From contig JANQKZ010000035.1 in the NCBI GenBank assembly GCA_028280845.1, forward strand, positions 248,001 to 312,000: a stretch of DNA of 64,000 nt, written 5' to 3'. The stretch's first letter is position 1; the number at the start of each line of letters is the position of its first letter. This DNA comes from Opitutales bacterium (GTDB lineage: Bacteria; Verrucomicrobiota; Verrucomicrobiia; Opitutales; JABSRG01). Below the pieces are notes generated by a model. That model was given only the letters and a program-made list of their open reading frames with translations, ran no database searches and was not told where the DNA came from. Of the stretch, positions 18,565-25,411 are shown piece after piece. Both the position numbers and the translations under genes were made by a program.

Positions 18565-19560
18565 TCAATCCAACTCGATGGCTTTTCCATTGTTCTTGGC
18601 AGATTCATACACGGCGAAGATCTGTTTTAGATTTCTCACCCCGGTTTCGGCATCAACAGCGGGGTTGCAGCCCTCTTTGATGGCCTGGCTGAAATCATCG
18701 AATTGGGCCGCGAACTGGGTGATATCTCCACCGGTGAAATGCGCCGATTCTGACCCCGAAGGCCCGAGCAGTTCCACTTCCGCTTCGGAAAACGGTCCGA
18801 TGGAGTCACTGGCCATAAGCGTCCCTTTCGTCCCGTAGAGTTCGAAAACATTGTGTCGGTGGGGTACTGCAAAGGAGCCTTCTACGATCCCGATTGCACC
18901 GTTGGCGTGGGTGGTGACTGCTACAGCCGTGTCTTCCGCCGTGGAGTTATATACGGCGCCCGACGCCACCCCATTGACTTTTGTGATCCGTCCCAAAACA
19001 TGTTCCAATTGTTCGATGTTGTGTGAACCGACATCGGCAAAGGCGCCGCCAATGCCTTTGCCGGGGTCCCACCGCCAAGCGTCTTCTTGAGGGGGGGATT
19101 CCAACAGAGTCTGCACTTTGGCCAGGACGATTTTCCCAAGTGTCCCCTCATCCACCTTCTTTTTCATCCAGATATGCGCGGGATGATGCCGCCGCATAAA
19201 CCCGACGCCAAGCCTGAGATTGCTCTTCTCTGCGAAATCCCTGAGCAACTCGGCTTCCTTAATATTCAGCGTCATGGGCTTTTCGAGTAGTACATGCTTA
19301 CCCGCCTCCATGGCCCGCTGCCCTAAATCAAAGTGCGTGTCCACCGGTGTCGCGATGTAGACGGCATCCACCTTCGCCCTCCGAAGAAAGTCATCCACAT
19401 CGCTCCAAACCTCCACCTCGGGATGGTCTCTGGTAAATTCGACGCTTCCGCTCCGCGTGACCACGCTCGTCAACAGCGAACCGGACGACTGTATGATACC
19501 GGTCAACGGCTTAAGCCGGGCAAAGCCACTAATTCCAATGAATCCCCACCGAATAGTCAT
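18565..19560 (-). CDS. Gfo/Idh/MocA-family oxidoreductase
   Basis: NAD(P)-dependent dehydrogenase-like protein of 331 residues. Features: 'IRWGFIGISGFARLKPL' (Rossmann loop, with GxSGxA in place of GxGxxG), 'VDAVYIATPVDTHFDLGQRAMEAGKHVLLEKPMTLN' with the canonical EKP, 'GVGFMRRHHPAHIWMKK' and 'GGAFADVGSHNIEQLEHVLG' with the D-x-x-x-H pair expected for catalysis. It starts 3 bp after the DegT-type aminotransferase stop and is its operon partner, the arrangement seen in keto-sugar/amino-sugar routes where oxidation precedes transamination. The exact sugar is unknown. Confidence 0.9.
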   Translation of the reverse strand: MTIRWGFIGISGFARLKPLTGIIQSSGSLLTSVVTRSGSVEFTRDHPEVEVWSDVDDFLRRAKVDAVYIATPVDTHFDLGQRAMEAGKHVLLEKPMTLNIKEAELLRDFAEKSNLRLGVGFMRRHHPAHIWMKKKVDEGTLGKIVLAKVQTLLESPPQEDAWRWDPGKGIGGAFADVGSHNIEQLEHVLGRITKVNGVASGAVYNSTAEDTAVAVTTHANGAIGIVEGSFAVPHRHNVFELYGTKGTLMASDSIGPFSEAEVELLGPSGSESAHFTGGDITQFAAQFDDFSQAIKEGCNPAVDAETGVRNLKQIFAVYESAKNNGKAIELD

Positions 19561-19563
19561 CTG

Positions 19564-20856
19564 TCATTCTTCCTTAGCTTGAACGCTGGCCCGGTTGCTT
19601 CCCGGATTTCCGACACCGGCCGCTTCCAGGCCCCTCAGCTCGTGGACATTCGCTTTAATCTTCCACATGGCATCCACGATGTCGTCGATCTCCTTGTGCG
19701 TCCCCAACAAAGCATGCTGCAAAATGAGGAATCCTTCCTCCTGGCAAGCCTTCTCCGCAGCCGGGCAGGGCACCTTGCTCCAGGTCGAAGTCGGGAAGAG
19801 CGCCCCGGCCACGGTTCCGTCGGGACGGAACATCTCACCCTGATAAAGGGGGATGGGATAAACCGGGCTCACCACACCGATGCCTTCAGCAGCCATAGCC
19901 TCGATAAACTGGCCCCGAGTACAGCCAAATTCCTCCTGGCGAATTTTCATCGGCGCAAAGTTATAGCCGTGCCTCGTGGTATAGGGGGCCCATTCCATGG
20001 GTTCTATACCCTCAATTTCCCGGACTCGTTTGTTCAGATACTTTGCGTTATCTATGCGGGTCTGGGTCTGTTGGTCCAATCGGGTCATTTGCGCGAGGAT
20101 AATCGCGGCCTGAAACTCAGAAAGCATCTGGTTCCAGGCCAGTTCCTTGTGGTGGTACCAGGGCTTGCCCGGCTCGCGACCGAACTCGTTCAGGGTCCAG
20201 CAGGTGTAACTCCACAGTTCCTCATCATTACAGGTCAGCATGCCCCCTTCGCCAGCTGTCACATTTTTGAATTGTTGAAAGCTGAAGGAATGGAAATCTC
20301 CATACTTACCCGTGCGGTTGCCCTTGTATTCCGCGCCATGCGACTGGGCCGTATCGTATAACACCTTGATGTTGTGCTCCCCGGCAATTCGTGCAATTTC
20401 GTCCAGGTCGCAGGGTTGGCCGTAGAGCTGTACCGGTATCACCGCTTTGGTCTTGTCCGTGATGGCGGATTCGAAACTTTTCGGATCCATATTATAGGTG
20501 TCCGGATCGATATCGACAAAAACGCACTTCGCACCGAGCTTCAAGGGAGCCATCGGAGTGGCTATCATCGTAAAACACGGAAGGATAACTTCGTCGCCTG
20601 GGCGCACGCCGAGGGCATAGAGACCAATCTCCATCGTGACGGTTCCGTTGTTCATCCCAATGCCGTGTTTTGCCCCTTGGTATTGGGCAAATTTATCCAT
20701 CAGTTCGAGTAGTTTGGGACCGTGCACGGAGCCGCCCCAGGCTTCGCTATCGAGCACCTCTTTCAGCTGGGTCAATTCCTCGTCGCCGTAGAGGGGCCAT
20801 TTGGGGAAGGGTTGAGTTCGCAAGGGATTTCCACCGCAGATAGCTAGCTGTGACAT
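19564..20856 (-). CDS. DegT/DnrJ/EryC1/StrS-family aminotransferase
   Basis: PLP-dependent sugar aminotransferase, 430 residues from ATG 20856, which has a GGAG sequence about 10 nt upstream; the longer frame to 20946 lacks this. 'LAICGGNPLRTQPFPKWP' is typical of the scyllo-inosose aminotransferase/StsC-like branch. PLP elements are 'GMNNGTVTMEIGLYALG', 'DEVILPCFTMIAT', 'KVLYDTAQSHGAEY' and Lys197 in QQFKNVTAGEGG. The reaction would be transfer of an amino group from glutamate or glutamine to a keto-sugar or keto-cyclitol. It is coupled to a downstream dehydrogenase (3-bp gap). A palindromic operator-like site lies about 170 bp upstream. Confidence 0.9.
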   Translation of the reverse strand: MSQLAICGGNPLRTQPFPKWPLYGDEELTQLKEVLDSEAWGGSVHGPKLLELMDKFAQYQGAKHGIGMNNGTVTMEIGLYALGVRPGDEVILPCFTMIATPMAPLKLGAKCVFVDIDPDTYNMDPKSFESAITDKTKAVIPVQLYGQPCDLDEIARIAGEHNIKVLYDTAQSHGAEYKGNRTGKYGDFHSFSFQQFKNVTAGEGGMLTCNDEELWSYTCWTLNEFGREPGKPWYHHKELAWNQMLSEFQAAIILAQMTRLDQQTQTRIDNAKYLNKRVREIEGIEPMEWAPYTTRHGYNFAPMKIRQEEFGCTRGQFIEAMAAEGIGVVSPVYPIPLYQGEMFRPDGTVAGALFPTSTWSKVPCPAAEKACQEEGFLILQHALLGTHKEIDDIVDAMWKIKANVHELRGLEAAGVGNPGSNRASVQAKEE

Positions 20857-21218
20857 GGGTATTATTTCTCCGGAATCAATGGGTTGATGAATAATGGGGT
20901 TTAAAAATGACTGAGTCCCGCTCGGGCCTACCCGCTTCCTGCACAAAAAAAGTCACTGTGGCATGGATCGAAGCTTTTCCCAAATAAGCAGTAGGGGGAG
21001 TGGGAAGTGACATTATTTTTTGAGTCATACTTATTTTCAAACAAAAATAAGTCAACTATGGAAATCATTTCTCCCTATGATCACCGAGGTTTTTGATCGA
21101 GGCGCTACCGGGAATCCGATCTCAGCGTAGGCTCGACATTTTTTCGACACAGATCAGGAGCGCCTTGCTGGACCCCAAAATCGCTGCAACCCACACGGCA
21201 ATGAATTTCTCAAACGCC
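20857..21218. other. Intergenic region upstream of the aminotransferase
   Basis: 362 bases without a gene. The notable element is the palindrome at 21029-21052, listed separately. The gap, the palindrome and the compositional change suggest that the aminotransferase-dehydrogenase pair has its own promoter here. Confidence 0.4.
21029..21052. promoter_or_regulatory. AT-rich palindrome, candidate operator
   Basis: ACTTATTTT (21029-21037) and AAAATAAGT (21044-21052) form a perfect 9-bp inverted repeat around CAAACA. The architecture TTATTTT-N6-AAAATAA recurs upstream of other genes in the window (55328-55347, and with mismatches at 28718-28737 and 23433-23452), which supports a regulatory role over chance. 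Confidence 0.45.
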
Positions 21219-21923
21219 CTAATGGCTTATCAGTTCCAAATCAGCCTCAACGCGAATCAGCATTTCCCTGATTCTCGTTATAATTTGCGCAACATACGCT
21301 GCTCCCTTCTCTCCTGTAGCGTTCCTTGGAGTTGTCGATTCATCACAATTGACGGTACTTTCATCAAGGTGGGTCATTCTGGTATGAGCTCTATCCAGGT
21401 AGAGCATGAAGGAGGTTTCAAAAACGGTGGCATGCCCGAAGTGGCCAAGTTGATCAGCTTCATTAAAAGGTATAATTCGAACTAATGAATTAGGGTCGGA
21501 ATTAAACTTATCTGCTATATCGTAGGTCATTTTTCGCTGAATGGGGGGATAATGACCGGTATACAATATTAGGGCTTTTATTCCTATTTGGGCAATCTGC
21601 TCAATAATTTCAACCAGGTGGGACTCCGCAGACCTGTCCGTATATAGATTACCTAGTCCTACAACATATTTGTTATAATCATCATCTTCAAGGAAGTGGA
21701 TGCCCGAGTAGAAATGGGGAGGGAAAACGATACCTCCGATGGCATTGGCAACCTGACAACAAATTAAATGAGCCTTTATGGAATCATGCCCCATATTTAA
21801 GTGTTCCCCATGATATTCCAGGCAGCCTATTGGTAAAAAACCAAACCGATACTTCTTAATATTGGTTGAGGCTTCCTTTCCAATCATTAGCTCATATTGA
21901 ACCTGTCTGCTACCTTTATTCAT
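21219..21923 (-). CDS. Creatininase-family metallohydrolase
   Basis: 234-residue amidohydrolase of the creatininase superfamily, which includes creatinine amidohydrolase, FAPy deformylase and MftE-type peptidases. Metal-site elements are visible: 'FLPIGCLEYHGEHLNMGHDS' supplies Glu36, His38 and Asp47 at the expected spacing, 'LILYTGHYPP' supplies His124, and 'GHFGHATVFETSFML' supplies the later Glu. The 'NATGEKGAAYVAQII' end is also typical. The family cleaves C-N bonds, usually cyclic or simple amides. It begins 6 bp after the AAC(3)-TIM fusion gene, so the two probably work on the same N-acyl or amide compound. Composition is more AT-rich than the 30-60 kb genes. Confidence 0.85.
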   Translation of the reverse strand: MNKGSRQVQYELMIGKEASTNIKKYRFGFLPIGCLEYHGEHLNMGHDSIKAHLICCQVANAIGGIVFPPHFYSGIHFLEDDDYNKYVVGLGNLYTDRSAESHLVEIIEQIAQIGIKALILYTGHYPPIQRKMTYDIADKFNSDPNSLVRIIPFNEADQLGHFGHATVFETSFMLYLDRAHTRMTHLDESTVNCDESTTPRNATGEKGAAYVAQIITRIREMLIRVEADLELISH

Positions 21924-21929
21924 AGATCG

Positions 21930-23363
21930 TTAGATGGAATCCAAGAGTTTGATAAACTGCTCCGAAATTTCACTAAGTTTAAAGTTGGAAGGGTAACCAA
22001 AAGTCGTGTCTCCATCGAAATTCCTACATCGCAAAATGGATACCAATTCCCTGATCTCTGCATTTCCCTCCATCAGGGGAGAATAATGACCGTTGTTTGA
22101 CCCATCATTTAAATACAGCTTATCAATAAATTTCCTGAGGTGAGGAATGTATCCCTCCAAAAAGGGTTTGGTTCCTGTGAAAACAAGGGTTGCCGGATTG
22201 AAAGCGAACTTAATCTCCGTATTTTTAATATGGTGGTTGATTAGAAAAAGCGTTGTATTCAAATCCGTATGTGTGTTTTCAAAAAACACCGAGACTCCTT
22301 GTTCCAAATAAGGGGCAAAAATATTCAAATCAGGATAGTGGGCCAACGGTAGAGTGAGGGAAGAAATACCGAAATTGACCATTTCAGCGGAGTAACAAGG
22401 ACGGAAATCAAGATAGGGGATTCTCAATCCAGAAACCCTGATGCCGGCAGCCCTGAAGTCCTCGATAATCCTTTCTCTTTCAGATTCCGACAGCTGAAGA
22501 AAAGGTCTGTCTTTGATGATATCGAGCTCGATCGTTTCTATTCCTGTATCGGTGAGGTTGTTGATGATTTCATCGGTGAACACCCCACTGCAGGAGGAAG
22601 TGGTGACCAGGTTAAAGGATTCCTCCTTTAACCGTTGTTTAAACAATGCCGCCCTTTGCATCCGGCCATCGGCACAATTGGGATTGTCGCTTAAGAATAA
22701 AGCCGGGTCTTTTTCTACCTCATGGGACAATATACGGATCATGTCGGAAGATTGGATGACCCGGGTAATGGCGCGACCAATTGTACCTTTTGTCATTATT
22801 CCGGAACGGGCAAGTAAAGGATCAATCCCAATAAAATCTCTGTGAGGACCGGAGCAATATCGCCATTCCTTTTCGAGCACCTTACCCGATTTGGTTTTCA
22901 TACGTTTTCGCTTGGTTGTCAGGTAGGGCAAGCGGTGCGCTTCTTCAACGGAATGGATGGTGGTATTTCGATCCTGGTCCACTCCCACCAGCATTATTTT
23001 ACCTCCGGATTCCGCGATTTTAGTATAAGGGGATCCCGCTCCACGGGGAGATAGGCAATGGATATGATCCCGGCAGAGGAACGCAGCATCTTTTCCGATA
23101 GCGGCGATGTGAACCCCTGGACCATCACTCCAGATACTTCGCTCATCCTGACTGATCAGATCGCTCAGGACCCCGAACTCTCCAAAGGCGGGAGTCGCCA
23201 GGGTGCCATTCTCGCCGAGCAGTTCCAACAAGGTATCAATAAACCCCTGAGGCCCTCCTTCCACCCCACCAATACTTGAAAAGCTGGAATGCAGTAAAAC
23301 GATATCTCCCCGAGTAATCCCGAGATCGATGAAAGAAGTTTTTAATTCTTTCCTGGTGATCAT
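21930..23363 (-). CDS. AAC(3)-like N-acetyltransferase fused to a TIM-barrel epimerase-like domain
   Basis: 477-residue two-domain protein. Residues 1 to about 260 match the aminoglycoside 3-N-acetyltransferase (antibiotic_NAT) family: 'GDIVLLHSSFSSIGGVEGGPQGFIDTLLELLGENGTLATPAFG' has the acetyl-CoA-binding pattern, and 'DRNTTIHSVEEA' (His137 region) matches the conserved N-T-x-x-H-x-x-E active-site segment. Residues about 270-477 look like a xylose-isomerase-like/AP-endonuclease-2 TIM barrel: 'VSVFFENTHTD', 'IKFAFNPATLVFTG' and 'IDKLYLNDGS' correspond to the E-N-H, D-P and H-x-K-D strands. The predicted activity is N-acylation of an amino sugar or aminocyclitol plus isomerase or hydrolase-type chemistry. 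The domain pairing is unusual. A resistance role is possible but the context favours metabolism. Confidence 0.82.
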   Translation of the reverse strand: MITRKELKTSFIDLGITRGDIVLLHSSFSSIGGVEGGPQGFIDTLLELLGENGTLATPAFGEFGVLSDLISQDERSIWSDGPGVHIAAIGKDAAFLCRDHIHCLSPRGAGSPYTKIAESGGKIMLVGVDQDRNTTIHSVEEAHRLPYLTTKRKRMKTKSGKVLEKEWRYCSGPHRDFIGIDPLLARSGIMTKGTIGRAITRVIQSSDMIRILSHEVEKDPALFLSDNPNCADGRMQRAALFKQRLKEESFNLVTTSSCSGVFTDEIINNLTDTGIETIELDIIKDRPFLQLSESERERIIEDFRAAGIRVSGLRIPYLDFRPCYSAEMVNFGISSLTLPLAHYPDLNIFAPYLEQGVSVFFENTHTDLNTTLFLINHHIKNTEIKFAFNPATLVFTGTKPFLEGYIPHLRKFIDKLYLNDGSNNGHYSPLMEGNAEIRELVSILRCRNFDGDTTFGYPSNFKLSEISEQFIKLLDSI

Positions 23364-23953
23364 GGGTGTCTAGTCTGGGCTCCGAAAGCGGATAATTCGT
23401 CTGGCAGAGCTGCGTGTCCGATTTTCGTCTAATTATTTTAAAATCGAAAAAAGGTGGGAGATCCGTGCCCCGTTGTCAAAGGAAATAAGGGAGCTTAACC
23501 GGTAATCCCGGGAAAGTAGACGAACCAGAAACTCCGCTTTCATACCGCGAATCGTAAGCCTCGAACGGGAAAACGCGGTCTACACTAACATCAACTGTGG
23601 ATATGACCGGCAGGACTGGTTTTTTTAGCGGGGGGGGCGCACATCTAGTCCCTGAAGCCAACCTGTGAGAAGTAGTTCAACTTAGGGCCATTCCGAGATG
23701 ACCCCCTTTGTACTCCTCTACATCACCATTGACAAAATCGAATCAACTCTAGACGACTCAATCTTCCGATCAATGGGTCTGCTGTAATCGGCCTGGACAA
23801 CGTCAATCCATCAGCAAGGTCAGAATCATGATTTGACCCCTTTTTCTCTTGCTCAGTGTAAAAGGAAAACGGCCCCCAAATCTGGGCGGTGACCTTGACA
23901 AAAGCGCTTGACACTCAGGGGAGGCGGAGAAGAATAAGGAAACCTAATCAAAA
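23364..23953. other. Long intergenic region inside the accessory segment
   Basis: 590 bases between divergent genes with no supportable gene. TTATTTT-AAAATC-GAAAAAA at 23433-23452 is a degenerate version of the palindrome at 21029. TTGACA occurs at 23893-23898 and again at 23909-23914; the second is followed after 18 nt by GAATAA and could be the promoter of the membrane-protein pair. A GGGCCATTCC patch near 23685-23694 resembles the flanks of the palindromic element at 28.9 kb. Confidence 0.35.
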
Positions 23954-24373
23954 TTGAGTAGGAACCGAAAGAAAGCTCAGAAGGAGCAGATAGCCGAGCT
24001 GACGGCGGAGAACCGGTTTTTAAGGGGAAGCCGCAGAGGGGAATCTTTTGCCTCTGTATGCAACAATCTGATCAAATGGGGAGGTGCCGTTGGGATTTCT
24101 TTTTTTATATTCAAGACCATCGAAACGCTGGCGGGTAAGGAGACCGAGGCCGCAATAGGTATCGCGATCCTTGGCGATGTGAATGTCAGTGTTGCCCTTT
24201 CCTGGACTTTAACTACATTAGCTATTGGATATGGTCTACGCCAACGACACCTAAGAAAACGAACAATTCACCGCTTCGGCGGTCACGTAAAGGATACCGA
24301 AACAGCAATTGACCCTAAAAGAACCTCCAGCGGCCTAACCCCCACCGGAGACACCCACCCCCACGACAAGTAG
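23954..24373 (+). CDS. Small membrane protein of unknown function
   Basis: 139 residues from a TTG start at 23954. A charged N-terminus predicted to form a coiled coil (KKAQKEQIAELTAENRFLRG) precedes two hydrophobic segments (about residues 42-58, GGAVGISFFIFKTIETL, and 74-92, VNVSVALSWTLTTLAIGYG) and a basic, proline-rich hydrophilic tail ending DPKRTSSGLTPTGDTHPHDK. The tail pattern recalls small hypothetical proteins from mobile elements, but no function is recognised. It is followed after 4 bp by a second membrane protein gene, so they probably form a pair. Confidence 0.7.
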   Translation: MSRNRKKAQKEQIAELTAENRFLRGSRRGESFASVCNNLIKWGGAVGISFFIFKTIETLAGKETEAAIGIAILGDVNVSVALSWTLTTLAIGYGLRQRHLRKRTIHRFGGHVKDTETAIDPKRTSSGLTPTGDTHPHDK

Positions 24374-24377
24374 CACC

Positions 24378-25016
24378 ATGGCACCGGAACTTATCTCATT
24401 GATCAGCCTTCTCGGGATATGGATCCTCTTCTTCTGGTTGTACCGAGACTATCGAAACGATAAAATCAGGGAGGAATTATTCAGCCTGAGGGACACCCTG
24501 TTTCAAATGGCGAAACAAGGTGAAATCGAATTTGACAGCAAAGCGTATGGGCGGCTCCGTTCTTCCATCAACGCTACCATTCGCAATGCCCACAAAATTA
24601 CCCTGCTGGACATTATCTTTTTTGATCTATTGGCAGGCCGGCACCTTAACAAAAAGGCCACTGTTGAAGCTATTGGGCACAACTGGAAAACCATCTTCGA
24701 AGAGTATCCCAAGCCTATTCAAAATAAGCTATTTGGAATTCTCAACCAAATGTACTTCCATATATTTGACAAGTTAGTGTTCACCTCTGCCCTTATGGTC
24801 ATGTGTATCTTTCCCGTGGGGATCTACTCCATCCTTCGCGAATTGCGGAATCGCTTCATCCCCATTAGACGGATATGGTCTTGGTTTAAAAAAGTCTTCC
24901 AGCCCCTTTACAACGTGATCGACTTTTTGATCCTGTCAGACCTTGCCACGGAACCGACACCCACCAGGAATCGCCCCGGCAACAAGTTGGCCTACTCCTT
25001 CAGAGCTTCAGATTAA
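24378..25016 (+). CDS. Membrane protein of unknown function
   Basis: 212 residues, ATG at 24378. A first transmembrane segment (LISLISLLGIWILFFWLY) is followed by a charged cytosolic region (residues about 25-130) predicted largely helical, then a second hydrophobic segment (LVFTSALMVMCIFPVGIYSIL), a basic stretch and a short tail. No catalytic motif is visible. It is paired with the upstream 139-residue protein. The 3' end overlaps by about 17 bp the end of an opposite-strand integrase fossil, which suggests that it sits at the edge of a mobile element. Confidence 0.7.
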   Translation: MAPELISLISLLGIWILFFWLYRDYRNDKIREELFSLRDTLFQMAKQGEIEFDSKAYGRLRSSINATIRNAHKITLLDIIFFDLLAGRHLNKKATVEAIGHNWKTIFEEYPKPIQNKLFGILNQMYFHIFDKLVFTSALMVMCIFPVGIYSILRELRNRFIPIRRIWSWFKKVFQPLYNVIDFLILSDLATEPTPTRNRPGNKLAYSFRASD

Positions 25017-25206
25017 AATACTTCTCACCTTCAGCCTTACTCTCCAATCCTTTATAATTGGTGGTGAGCAACCGCAAATCTCCGGTATGATCCAGGGTCA
25101 ACGCGATTTTTCCCGGGTCCTGATAGGCTGCCAAATGGTTGGTAGCGAATGAGCGCCGGCACGCACTATTCGACCAGTTCTTCAATAACTTAGCGGCCTT
25201 CGGGCA
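25000..25206 (-). pseudogene. Fossil C-terminus of a tyrosine recombinase (integrase)
   Basis: The minus-strand frame ending at 25000 reads 'LKNWSNSACRRSFATNHLAAYQ', then 'KIALTLDHTGDLRLLTTNYKG', then 'SKAEGEKYFNLKL'. This follows the C-terminal tyrosine-recombinase pattern: R-H/R-S-F-A-T box (catalytic Arg), L-x-H-T/S box (catalytic His, here LDHT) and N/H-Y nucleophile region (NYKG), ending in a 'YWxIxP'-like tail. Only about 65 residues survive; an in-frame stop precedes 'SEVCPKAAKLL' and no upstream catalytic half is present. It is a relic of an integrated element. Confidence 0.6.
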
Positions 25207-25411
25207 TACTTCAGATTAACCCGATAGCCCACCTGAAGGACAGACCACTCCAGCCGATATTAGCTTCAACCAACTCCAATAATTGTGAAGCGGTTATTCA
25301 ATCAACCGGAACACCTGTTAAAGGGGATAGGCACCCCGGAAAATCCATCGGCCTTGGCCACAAGTTGAGGTACCAGGGAAACCAGGCTCAATGCGGGAAA
25401 AAGGAAGCGGT
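25207..25411. other. Intergenic remainder after the integrase fossil
   Basis: Non-coding as far as can be seen. It may hold further scrambled integrase sequence on the minus strand, interrupted by stops in all frames. No terminator was found for the DUF1593 gene that ends at 25412. Confidence 0.25.

Noticed and set aside
18502-21300. Several plus-strand frames opposite the oxidoreductase and aminotransferase genes (for example 19333-20361)
   Set aside because: Antisense shadows of well-supported genes; no independent protein features.
21930-23363. Calling the AAC(3)-like gene an antibiotic resistance gene
   Set aside because: The fused TIM barrel and the metabolic neighbours make a biosynthetic or catabolic role at least as likely; sequence alone cannot show resistance.
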